Below are positions 41,730 through 52,490 of a stretch of 64,000 nt of DNA, piece by piece; position 1 is the first letter of the stretch, and each line of letters opens with the position of its first letter. Made by a program: the position numbers and the translations under genes. The notes beneath the pieces are model-generated. The model saw only the letters and a program-made list of their open reading frames with translations, made no database searches and had not been told where the DNA came from. Source of the stretch: Edolisoma coerulescens (taxonomy: Eukaryota > Chordata > Aves > Passeriformes > Campephagidae); the NCBI GenBank assembly GCA_013397115.1, contig VWZW01000522.1, forward strand, positions 1,495,091-1,559,090, read 5' to 3'.

Positions 41730-42604
41730 TTCCAAAGTAAAAACCCCTTTCCCTTTAACCGTGTTTGGCTCTTAATTTTAAGACCAAGAAAAGGCAACAA
41801 TAGCAGGTTGTTCAGGACAATATTTAGATGGGGCTTAACTATCTCCAAAGTTGGAGACCAAACCTCTCTGGGAAACCTGTTCCAGTATCTGACCTCCTGC
41901 AGGTCCTTCACTTGGTGGCACAGACCCTCTACCAGTGCCCACCTCTCTGAAGGAAGGGAGGGAGTTCACCTCCTGCTGCCCCAGCCTTAGTGAGACGTCC
42001 CAGGCATCCTGTCAGCCGCAGACCCAGACAGCTGAGTCCTCCTTTGAGAGCTCAATCCATGTTAAGGTCCCTGACAAACCAAAGTGGTGCTGGGGACCAT
42101 GCCTTGGGGTACCACTACTGCCAGGCATCATTTCTGGTCCTGTTTCCTGCACCCTTCTGCACAAGGGAGTGTCCAAAGCGCAGTGCCTGTTGGCTGCTTC
42201 TGTCAGCTGCCCTGTCAAGTAGGGAGAATGACAGATTCTTGAAGAAGGTAAAGCTCTCTGGAGCTTTCCATAAGACCAGTGTGGATTGCACTGGAGGAAC
42301 AATACTCATGCCATTGGATTTAAAGCAAAGTAGCTGCACTAAGACACACTACAAGACCTGTGAACTTGCAGTCAAGTTGAAGTAAATGCATCAAAGCAAG
42401 AAAAAAAAAAAGAAGAACAAACAGGGTGAAAGGAAATGACAAGTGGACGGTCAAGAAACAGCAATTTGAAGGTGAGGTTTGGAAGGGGTTAATTACTATG
42501 CTTCAAAGAGACAGCAAGGGAGTTGCAAGCCCTAGTTTTGGTAGAGAATAAAGCTCCTATACAAATAAACAAGTGCTGACATTAGTGAATGAAGACAATG
42601 ATTG

Positions 42605-42662
42605 TAAAAAAAAACCAACAAAAAACCAAAACACAAAACCAAAAACAAAGCAAAAAACCCTG
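42605..42662. repeat. A/C-rich low-complexity tract
   Basis: Runs of A broken by CC or C (AAAAAACC, AAACACAAAACC, AAAACAAAGC). A similar A/C-rich tract begins the window and another lies at 44588-44620. Frames across it give lysine/asparagine/threonine-rich peptides, which are artefacts. Confidence 0.75.
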
Positions 42663-43589
42663 AAACAAATTCCTAACAGCATCATTCTCATTAGGAATGG
42701 GGCAAGAACTCCTCTTTCTCTTTCAAGGCACTCCTGTACAACACCTGGACAAGCAGTCACATATACTCCTAATGATAATCTGAAGACTGGCACAAAAGCA
42801 GCAAGAAAAGAGGAGTCGTAAATGGCAGATCTGAAAGATGCTTTCAGCATCCAACAGAGTAGTTTTTCCCACAAACCACTTGCCAACATCCTGACACACA
42901 AACACCTCTATATTTATACCATATGTGATTTATATCTTGCCAATTGCAATATACGTCTCTTTAGGGATGGCTCCTATCCATACTGGCACCAGCAAAGAGC
43001 TCACAATATTTCTGCTTTTCAGAGATTAAAAAGAAAATAACTATGTGGTGTGTCAAAGACAGGTAACAGAAGCTGGATATATATCAACAGAAGCCTCTCA
43101 GCACTAAAATACTAACAAGGTACCTGATATGCAGATTGTTCTGAAATTCATCACTTTTGAAGATAAAGCATGCAATTAGAAGGTTTTTCTTCTCTTTATG
43201 TGATGATTTATAGCAGTACTATCTCTAAGAAGACATTGTGCAAATGCCTTTTCTTCTTGTAGGATTTTACAGCTTAAACACCATGCAACTAATACATAAT
43301 GGACACCAGTGAACACACCTGTCTCCTCCACCAGGTCAGTGAACCAACTGCAGAATGGCATGTTCTGTGTGACAAGGCAGAGGCAGTTTGTGCCCACCAT
43401 TATGTCATTGCAGTGTCATGAGGACAGAGCCTCACACACATATTAAAAGAGGAAATTTTCTACCAGACACGGTCAGGACTTTTCTTGCTTTTGTTGGAAA
43501 ATGCCAGCTCATGAAAATTTAACCTATTTTAAGGAAGCGTCTTTGAGAGTGTCCTGACTTGGGGCAGATGTTTGAAAATGCTGGAAGAA

Positions 43590-43790
43590 ATCATTTTAAT
43601 TAATTAAATCAAATCTCCCCATCTCTTTGCGAACCGTAATCCAAAACAAAGCACATGTAGAAAGTTAAGTTGCTCAGTAACGCATGCCGTGTTTGACTCC
43701 AGTGCTATTTAGAGTAACATGCCCCACATTATTTAAGCGCTGTCCTTCCTTCTGAAGCTGGGCCACTCTCCAGCAGGAATTCAAGTGTCA
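43590..43790. promoter_or_regulatory. Possible conserved non-coding element
   Basis: Repeat-free, with a TTTTAATTAATTAAAT homeodomain-type string at 43594-43609, AACAAAG (SOX/TCF-like) near 43645, a stretch with unusual surviving CpGs (GTAACGCATGCCGTG near 43677-43691) and TTATTTAAGCGC near 43730. CpG retention in otherwise CpG-poor DNA can reflect constraint or low methylation. This is inference only. Confidence 0.2.
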
Positions 43791-44701
43791 CGGTAGTGGG
43801 TGGGAATACTAGCAAGCAGACTAACAGTTCTTGCACTGAGTGCTCTGGATATGTATTCAGCTTTCTAAAGATACTCTCTACAGATATGGTTTATTCTGAT
43901 CGTTTGCAAAAAACTGTGGGCTAGTTTCACACTCTCCTTCTCCTGTGTAGAAAACAACCAGCACCAAGAACATGACAAGATTCATGCAAAGAAACCCCAA
44001 ACTCAGTATCCCCCTGTGGTTTTGTGGTTATGAGCCTTATGAGGGATGGATTTTTGCCTGTTTATTAATCATTCCTTACGAAGCTAGATGAATACTCTTT
44101 ATCATCAGAGTTTATAGTAAGGAAACTAGGCAGAGAGGTCTAAGTTGTTGCTGAAGAGAGGACAGTCTTGGAGCAAAGACTGCACTTCAAGAAAGCTTAG
44201 GGCTAGATGGACAGTTTGTCTGGTGTTTAGCAATGGTGCCAGCAGTTAGCCCATACTTCTGCTTGTGGTTTCATCTACCAAGTGGACACTGAAAGGCAAT
44301 GATGTCAACTGCAGCTTGACCTAGTGTGATGAATATCCACCAGTCAGACTTTATGTTAAAACATCAGTCCGAAAACTGCCAAAGCTGAGAAGCTGACACA
44401 TTTCCTTCAGCCGTCCTTTTTCCATATGTGCTAACTCCCACCAAAGGAAAAGGGTAAGGTTGGAAGGGATGTTACTGGTTTAAATGCCTCAATAAGAAAT
44501 CTATTGCCAGTGCCCTTGTCCGTCAAACCCCATTTCCTTATCTCTACATGATCAAGGACTACATTACCTTTTCCAGACTGCTGAGCCAAAAAACCAAAAA
44601 AAAAAAAAACAAAGCAAAACTAATTTCACTACTTACAAAATGTAATGATGTAAATCAAAGCCAAGAAGTGCCCTTTCAAAACTCAGTTTCCTGAAGTTTG
44701 C

Positions 44702-44725
44702 AAAAAAAAAAAAAAAAAAAAAAAA
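44702..44725. repeat. Poly-A run (24 A)
   Basis: Twenty-four A residues, the longest homopolymer in the window. A retrotransposed-transcript tail was considered, but nothing upstream resembles a gene, so it is listed as a simple repeat. Confidence 0.85.
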
Positions 44726-45431
44726 TAGAGCCAGAAATCCTGAACAGAGCAAAATAAATCAGAGGTACTAAAAAACTTTCCCAAGCACAGAAGACATCAG
44801 GTAAAACTTTGTGAGCTGGCCCTGATCTGCACTATGTTTCTGGCACAGGTAGATACAATGAAGAGTATCAACCTTCCACTTTTGTGGGCCATCAGGAGAT
44901 AAAGGGACTTTCCCAAATATTGCACTAGTGAGTATGTGCGTGTGTGCGCACACGTGTCCTATTTGGCACTATTAATACATCATTACTTAATATTACTTGT
45001 CAGGTCCATTTTCCAAGACCTCTCTAAAGATCTTCTGCATAACAAAGACCTGTATTATTTCTGTAATGCTACTAGATTAATCTAACCTGCTCATTGTCAT
45101 CAAGAGAAAATGTACTCTGCAGCCAACACATGTTGCAGCAGTGCAAAACTCCTGAAATCCACCTCCCAGTTATGGCAAGTTCCCACAGCCCCCTGAAGCC
45201 CCATTAGTTGTGTGTATTCCCCTCCTAGTTTTATGTATAAGCCTGTGTCTATGTATTTCCCCTGTTCCATATGCATTGTGTTCTAGAATGTTCCCCTTTC
45301 CTTAGTACCCCATTGGTTGTCTGTATTAATCCCTCCTCTGTTCTATCCCCATTGGCTGTTCCCCTGTCAGCTCCTCCCATGTTCCCTTTCCCTATTGGGT
45401 TATACCCTTCACCCTGCCTCCCTTGTCCCAG

Positions 45432-45438
45432 TATAAAA
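45432..45438 (+). promoter_or_regulatory. TATA box of the second LTR
   Basis: TATAAAA preceded by three ATTGG boxes at 34-120 bases upstream, a strong core-promoter arrangement for this window. Whether it is active is unknown. Confidence 0.6.
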
Positions 45439-45489
45439 ATGCCTGTACTTCCCTTGTTCCTGGTCTTGCTGCCTCTGGCCCTCCAGAGG

Positions 45490-45495
45490 AATAAA
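45490..45495 (+). terminator. Polyadenylation signal of the second LTR
   Basis: AATAAA 52 bases after the TATA box. The close spacing implies that the signal lies within or near a short R region, as in many retroviral LTRs. Confidence 0.5.
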
Positions 45496-47529
45496 CCTCT
45501 GGAACCCAAGCAGCAGACCCCTCTCTCCTCCTTTGCCTCTGCTGGCACGCCTCACCACCAGCCTGGGGGAAGTCCCCTCGGGTGAGGGAGCTGCGTCCTC
45601 GACCGCTTTTGTGTGTGTTCCTGCTGTGGCGAGGGTGCAGCAGGCAGACCCCGGGCTTTCTTCATCCGGGCTCACGTGCCCCCCAAGCAGCCGACCCGGC
45701 AAGCTGCTGAGGGCATTCCAGTGGCTGGCCGTGCAGCCACAGAATGTATGTCAAAATTAGCCGAAAGGATTCTCCCCTCATATACTGGAAAATGTTTTCT
45801 TGACTGTTAACAAAAAGTGTGATTTGAACCAAATATTTTCTGCACCTGTGTTCAGTAACATTTGTATTTGATGGATTTGAATTTGAATGGAAAAAAAAAA
45901 GATGCTTGTATGTTCTTGTAAAATATATGCATGGATACAAAGTACCATGTAATAAAAACTAGAAATATGTTCTGTACCCTTGTCCAATAATATTGTAGCC
46001 AGAACCTGAAGACACTAAGAGCTTGAATGTAAAAATAACTGTGGGTGAGAAAAATAAAAATCATATGCATTATAAAAACTATTAATAAATATATAAGAGC
46101 TGATTATGCACATACTGAAAACTAACACTCCCAATTTCAGACATCTATGTTAAAGTAAACATTGTATCTAGTAGCCCTTTTCATACAGTGTTTGCATTCC
46201 ATATATACATTTACTTATATAAATACAGTCTGACTGTTTGTCAGTTGTGTGTCACAAATTTTGTTTAATGTTGTCCTCTAACATAAATCCACTTGATATA
46301 TTTGTGACGGAATGAAGAAACAATCCTATTGTGTATGTGTGTACATATATATATCTACATATATATAGCATGCAAGTTCTATTCTTATTCCTCTTTCCTG
46401 CTGAACTTGTTTGGACGCTCATCTGGCAGTGCTGATCCGCACTGTTCACATCGACAAAGAAACTGAAGAAACTGCATATGTTGTAAACAGACAGCGGGAT
46501 TGTTCTAGACTTCAGCTCTACAAATATTTGGGTTCAGGAGTGTAGAATCACAAACACAGCATACAAGTAATAAAAATTGAGCACTTTATCAAAGGTCACA
46601 AGCAATTTGGTGATAGCATCTCATCCTACCCTATGTTCAAGGTACCAACTATGCCAGCTCTGCAGCAACAGAGACAAAAATGGGAGAAGATTCCAGTGGC
46701 CTTTTCTGGATGAGGTGGGTTGGTAGGATACTCCTGGAGTTAATTATTTTCAGGACTGTGGCTTGGAGCACTGCACACATGCAAGTCCCATGCCATTCTG
46801 TGTACAGTGCGGCTGCCAAATTTAGATCTGCCCTAAGTTGCAGAACAAGAACATCTTCTTCCTATTTCTGCATTTCTGGCCTGGTTGAAGTAGAAGGATT
46901 TCACATTCAAGTCATGCTGTGTTCACACCCCGACCTGTAATCAAAAGCCTGAACATTGTAAAAAAAGCATGGGACAAAAACCCTCCACAGCTGCCAAATT
47001 CATAAACACAAGAGCTGCTCCAACAAAGTAATTTTTTAAACATTTCATAAAAATTAAATTAAGAAAATGTTATTCATTGCCCCCTGGAGTAAGATTTCAT
47101 GGCATGTTATTATATTCTGAAGTAGTTACCACTTTGTTACTGATCCGGGTTGGTGAAACAGCACTCCAGCCTTGATTCCCTGGGCTTAGGTAACCGAGCA
47201 GTGAGTGGAAACCTGCAAGTCCTCTATTCAGTTTGGTAAACACGGTCTTGTCTGTCACTTCTCATTGTTCCTCTTCAAAGTACAGTTGCCACCTTATCTG
47301 GCAACAGCTTTCTTGAAGAGTGCTGCTCATGTGAAATAATCTTTCACCACCGAGGCCAGCATTTCCCTAACACAAGAAGAAACATTTATCTTGCTGTTAA
47401 TGGTTAATTAATTTTAAAAATGTATATTACAACACAATAAAAAAAATAAAAAAAAAGCCAGGCCGGACAATGGAGCAAAATGTCTCTTCCTCAAATTGAC
47501 TCCTATTTAGTTCTTCCAATGTCATCCAA

Positions 47530-47720
47530 AACACAGATAACTTTTCTTTCATGAATTGTTCTCCTGAATGATTTATACATGTTGTGTTATCTGAAGCCCT
47601 TTCCAGATCCCCTGTGGTTTCAGCCAGCCATCAGCTGCATAATTGTTAATTTTAACACTATAAAAGGTTCTGATGCCGAGGAGATAAAGCGTCGGAGGAA
47701 GAATTAATTGAAATGTATCT
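47530..47720. promoter_or_regulatory. Possible conserved non-coding element
   Basis: Repeat-free stretch with ATAATTGTTAATTTTAACAC near 47640, a GATAAAG core inside GAGGAGATAAAGCGTCGG near 47680 that keeps two CpGs, and GAATTAATTGAAATG near 47701. The mixture of homeodomain-like and GATA-like cores with retained CpGs is enhancer-like. No conservation evidence is available here. Confidence 0.22.
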
Positions 47721-50700
47721 TCCAATCACACTGGTTCCCTACTTCCAGTTCCACAAAAATTATACATTGGATTTGAGGTTAAAATAAATTTACATTTGTG
47801 CTACCCATAAAGCTTTTGGACTAGTAGAAAATAGATAAGTTAATTGTTTCTAAAACCCATAAAGGGTTTATCCTGAGAATAATTCAGGGCAGTCTCCTGT
47901 TCATAGCCCACAGCACCGTGAGCAGCCGGATAGAGGATTCTTCCCAAGCTACTGCAGATATAATTGGTCAGGAGACATGTGACAGGAGTCTTTTACAACA
48001 GCAGGTGATAGACTGACAGAAAAGGAGCTCAAGCTCCACCAATATTTAATCTGGATATTAAACACTCTATGCTTCCCAGAGCTACTAATACTTTTTTTTT
48101 CTCCAATGTTTACTCTGCCTATACGCTTCAAGTGAAGTATTATAAAGTAAAGCTACCAGGTTTTGATTCTTTCATTTACATTTTTATCATAAATATCTAG
48201 AAAATGTGCAAAATTAGTTTGAAAGGCTAATTGAAGGAATATAGTTGGGGCACATGAATTCAGAGATCATGGGATTCATATTTAATTTACAGTTAGATGA
48301 CTGCAAAAGGCCATCCTCATTTAACTGAGGGCCCCAAAATAGGCTATATCTCTGTTGAGCCTTTGTTTAAACATTATCACTATTATCAAATATCTTCTGC
48401 CAGACTCCATAGAAATGGACTGAAATGTGTATTTTCTGTCTGCAGAGGAGAGTAAAAATAAGGCAATAAGGTCTGATGCTTTGCTTCTTCACCCTCTGTT
48501 CAGCTGTATCAGAGCACCAGCTTCCCAGCTGTAAAAACCTCAGTTCAGACCCAGCACAGGGGGAAAAAAACCAAAGAGGTTTCATCTCAGAATTCAGCAA
48601 ATTTGTCCACGCAATAAAAACTCTGCATTTCTGCCGTAAGGATGTACAGTGTAAAAACAGCAACAAATTGAGGTGAAGGGGGACTCGGAGAAGCTGAGGG
48701 GGAAAGCTTGTACAGCACCTGCCCATGCTATACTTGGATTTAGTCCACTTCTTGAGTCCTACTTTCATGCATACCTAATTCAACAAATACAGTGTAAGAA
48801 AAGACCCATATTAGAATCTGCTCTATGCAAAGATGTATTATCACTTGAAGACCATTTTATTGCTGAGTAAAATACTCAGCATTTTCCCTCACTATTAGAT
48901 CTCTCACAGGAAATAACAGCATATTAGTTATTTCAAGTCACAGAGCATATGCAAGGATTATACATCTTATATTTTAGGACACAAAGACACAGCGCTCCAA
49001 AGCAAACAAAGACGCCAACTGGGCTGAGAACTTATTTAGATACTACACAGCATATTGTATTAAGAACATACAAGTGTCATCAAAAGCTCTCCTCAACAAA
49101 GTTCAAATATGGCAAATGGGGCCAGAAATGGGCAAACTTTCGTCATTATGAATCATGGAAAATAATTCCTCTGTCTCAACAATCCATGTCTCTAATTGCA
49201 TTTTCTGTATAAGCTGAAAGTAGATAGGTAGAACTGTAGGCAGAATTATAATGCAGCAACAGAGCACCAATGATTTTCTAAGCCTGGGACACTGGGTATT
49301 TAATTTTGCTTTTAAATCCATACTGTGGTGGGCACTTAAGCACACAATAGAAAAGGAGACATGTCCCAATCAGTTTATAAGATAGTATGAAGAAAATGTG
49401 TAATAGAGCAACCAGATAGATATAAATAGAATAATACAAAGAAATCTAATCTACTGCAAAGCTATAATTCAATCCTTCTGCAACACAAGTGCAAAGCTAA
49501 ACAGGCTTATGAATAGCACAAAAATCCATATAGCCAAAATTGTATAGCCTGTGTCATCAAATCAAAAACCTTGAATTATTGCTTATCACCGCTATTTCAT
49601 TTTAATAAAGGAAAAAATCTAATGACTATGTCAAGAAATAAGCATTATTAAATTATAATTTTGTACTGAGCACATATGAGGAATGATAAAAGATTTACAT
49701 GGTCTCTTCCTACTCTCCCTTTCTCCTCCCGTCTTATCCCGTTTATTTTTTTTTCCGTATGTTTACGTGTTCATATTAGAGGCAGGGAAAAATGAGTATT
49801 GAACATGGGAGGCAAATTCTCGTCTGGCTTATATCTTGTGCAATTCTCCTGATTTCAGTTGGGATTTGTCTCGTATCTTTTGACCTGAACACTAAATTTA
49901 AGTTCAGGGTCCTGTGATTTTTCTTTCCTTTAGAAAGAGAAATTTCAAATGGAATCAGATCTCTTTGATAAATCCTATTTATTTACAAAGACTTTATGAA
50001 GTCCCAGTCCCCTGAGCTCAGGAAGATTCAAGTATTCAGCTCAAAGAATTCCTTTCTTCTTTTTTTTCTAATGGCCACAGTGTTATTATTTCGTATAGGC
50101 TCTACCTCATTTTTCTGCATTTATTCTCGTAGGGTTTTTCTTTCCCTCTTCCACACACACAGAGACATGCATACACATCCTGTTCCATTAAAAAAAACCC
50201 AGTCTGCCAAACCCTCTGCTACACCATTCAACCTGAGCAGCCCCTGTGTGTACCATGGGTTTGAACAGTGACACATGCTTTTGTTTGGGGAGGAGGTCGC
50301 TCTTATTTCATAAAGCAGATTAACTGCTCCTTACAGCTGCATTAAAGGAAGGCAGGGGTTACGCCCGTAGCTTCAATGACATTTCACCCAACCCACAACA
50401 CAAGGAATGTAACTCAGAATAGGATATAGTCTAAAGATGCAGGAGACAAGTGAGTGCCATCAGAGATGTAGAACAAGTATTTTTACATAATTGACATAGT
50501 ATATGACAGTTTGGAGAACTAAACATTATTCAACACAAATAAAGGCCATCATCTGCAAACGAGCCTGGAGAGATCATTGGTAGAAATGTTACTTACCGTG
50601 CTCTCTCTGGAGCGGCTGATCAGGTGCTCTACCTCAGGCCCTTGCAGCAGCCATTGCTCCATGGCTGGTGCAAGAAACAGGCCCTGGGACAATTATTGTG

Positions 50701-52473
50701 TTGTGCCACACCTGTGAGAGCCAGGAAGGACAGCTGTAACTTCAATTGGGGTAAATACCTGAGCTTTGTCTGACTGGGGACAGTTGAGAAAAGTGTCTTG
50801 AATTATTTGAGGCTGTAAGATGAATGCACATAAACTACTTTGCATTAACCCCTCATGTGGACGCTCTCTTTTATTTTCTAGAAGCAACTCCCATGGAGTT
50901 TCACATTGAAGGTGAAGGATTAAACATCAGTGAAATCAAGCCATTACTCTTGAACACCTGTGTGCAAGTTTCAAAAACCTCACTTTGTTCCTTTGTTTAT
51001 TCAATCTTAATGTCCTATATAAACAAATAGCCTTTTTTCCCCCCTATTTTCCTAATTCTTTTAAAGGTTGTATTCAAGATCAAAGTGATTTCTTCATGGA
51101 CACAAATATGCATTTTGGACAGGTTTATCTTGTTGAAGTGGAGAACCTATTTTAATAGTCTGTCCTTGAAAGCTAATGGTTCCGGTTCGGTTTTGGGTGT
51201 CACTGATGAAGATTGTAGTGCAGCTTACATATCTGTGCTTCTTAAATTTGTTGTCATTTTTATTGAGGCAAATGATCTTGGCACACTATTTGTGGTTTCA
51301 TCAATGACAGAGACAATGAGACAAATTGTCGACAAAGATAAACAAATGTGGTGCCAGGGATTTCTCCACAGAAATTTGCCAGCTCAGCAGGGATCTGGTC
51401 GAATTTCTTGGACACTATTAATGAAACTCAATCATTAAGATATATGAAGCTATAGCAATTTTCCTGCAACAGGTTTCAATTCTGCGGATGTGTTCCTCTC
51501 TGCTGTGCTTCTTTAATCCTGGAAAGTGTCTAAGAGAGTCAAGAGGAGCTAGAAGCTCAGAAGCGCTCATGGGTCAGATGACTCTGAAGAGCCTTGAGGA
51601 GCTCATGAGGAGAGAGGTGTGGTAAGCTGCATGTCACAAGATTGGGTGTGACTACAATGTGACCTGTTGCTTTGGAGATGTGTTTGTGAGGAGGGTGAAG
51701 AATGACATTAGGGGATCTTCATCCCCCATGCTCCCAGCTGTTCCTGCATATCTAGTCTCAAAACCAACCAGCCAGAGACTTGTGAGCTACCAAGTGCAAG
51801 GAGCAGTGAGGGAAAGGAGTCTACCGGGACCTTTTACCTGTGCTACCACTGCCTCTGCTGGCTAGTGATCCTACTGCAGTGCAACCTCTCCTGCCAGTCT
51901 GCTGGGTGAGAGAAACTCTGGTTAGGACTGAGATGGATGAAGAAGTCATACATGATTTTTCCTTCTTTGTTTCAAGAGGTAAAAGGAAGGCTTTAGGCTC
52001 CATTCATACCTAGTTGATGCTCTGGGCCAGATCCCACTGACTGACAAAGCCTGTTACAGGCTGCTCTGTGGTGGCCTTAGACATTGATAATTACTGATAA
52101 ATCAGCTTCAAATGTCTTTCTCTGATACCTCATTGTCATAAGTAAACATTATATACAAACAAACTGCCAGTAAAGACAGATCTATGCCAAGTCCTTCTGA
52201 TTTTGAAATACTATTTGAAGGCTGCAGAGCAAAAGAAGAAAGGCTCCCTTCCTCCCACTGTGGCAGCTGTGAAACTGTGATCAGCAGGGCTGCTGAGGGT
52301 GGCAAGCAGCTTCGAGAGCTGGCTATCTCAAAGGAGAACTTAACTTCATGGTAACTTTTATTTCAGCCCAGAATTACCCTCTCTAAGAGAGTAAATGTGG
52401 TGCCTTCCTTGTGTGAATTTCAGCAACTGGCACATAGGATGAGGTTTCACAAGTGGATTATGCTGATCTCAGA

Positions 52474-52490
52474 CTGCTGCTGCTGCTGCT
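52474..52490. repeat. Short (CTG) repeat
   Basis: Five and two-thirds CTG units. It is not in a recognised coding frame. Confidence 0.8.

Larger units (their letters stand above)
41296..41799 (+). mobile_element. Solo LTR of an endogenous retrovirus
   Basis: This 504-bp segment begins TGACGCC and ends GGCAACA, so it has the TG...CA ends of an LTR. It is flanked on both sides by the 4-bp direct repeat ATAG (41292-41295 and 41800-41803), the target duplication made at integration. Inside are a promoter-like TATAAA at 41630-41635 and a polyadenylation signal AATAAA at 41724-41729, both on +, giving U3-R-U5 order and orientation. No gag, pol or env sequence is present, so the provirus has been reduced to one LTR, as usually happens by recombination between the two LTRs. 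A 4-bp duplication is typical of gammaretrovirus-like (class I) elements, so that class is possible but not proven. Confidence 0.85.
41211..41893 (-). mobile_element. CR1 LINE fragment split by an LTR insertion
   Basis: The left part (41211-41295) starts AGAGAATCACAGTACAACTG, then GAGGTGGGAAGGCACC and GAGATTGTCTAATCCAACTC, and ends at TAGGGTCACTTATAG. The right part resumes at 41800 with ATAGCAGGTTGTTCAGGAC, then GATGGGGCTTAACTATCTCC, AAAGTTGGAGACCAAACCTC and GGAAACCTGTTCCAGTATCTGACC. Together they read as one reverse-orientation CR1 3' region. The join falls in the family's 'gggtcaactagagcagg' stretch, so both halves belong to one element opened by the 504-bp LTR. The outer right edge is approximate. 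Confidence 0.9.
41894..45130. other. Gene-free intergenic sequence between the two LTRs
   Basis: No exon recognised. The stretch 41.9-42.3 kb is richer in G+C and carries overlapping frames on both strands (131 codons + at 41990-42385, 96 and 74 codons -), none with a recognisable product; it may be more of an unrecognised repeat. A/C-rich tracts lie at 42607-42660 and 44588-44620 and a 24-base poly-A at 44702-44725. A motif-dense stretch near 43.6 kb is listed separately. Confidence 0.6.
45131..45735 (+). mobile_element. Second LTR-like element, approximate ends
   Basis: This block of about 600 bases differs sharply from its AT-rich surroundings. It is C/T-rich, has three ATTGG (reverse CCAAT) boxes at 45312, 45351 and 45394, a TATAAAA box at 45432-45438, and an AATAAA signal at 45490-45495. 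A GC- and CpG-rich tail of about 240 bases follows, comparable to a U5. This U3-R-U5 order on + is that of a retroviral LTR. The ends are not certain: TGTTGCAG at 45131 and GTGCA at 45735 would give TG...CA, but no clean target duplication was found (AACACA against GCCACA). No gag, pol or env was seen nearby. It differs from the LTR at 41.3 kb, so it belongs to another family. Confidence 0.65.

Noticed and set aside
44440..44540. GGTTGGAAGGGATGTTAC, resembling the CR1 3' end
   Set aside because: Only about 15 bases fit. The sequence following does not continue along the CR1 pattern.
44702..44725. 24-base poly-A as the tail of a processed pseudogene
   Set aside because: Nothing upstream reads as a transcript of a known gene, there is no polyadenylation signal at the expected place, and no target duplication was found.
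45109..45746. AATGTA repeats at both sides of the second LTR as its target duplication
   Set aside because: Using them would make the element start CTCTGC and end CACAG, which lacks the TG...CA ends. Left as unresolved.
51085..51438. 117-codon frame (+)
   Set aside because: Considered as a processed gene remnant. No known protein recognised, no poly-A tail and no flanking duplication.
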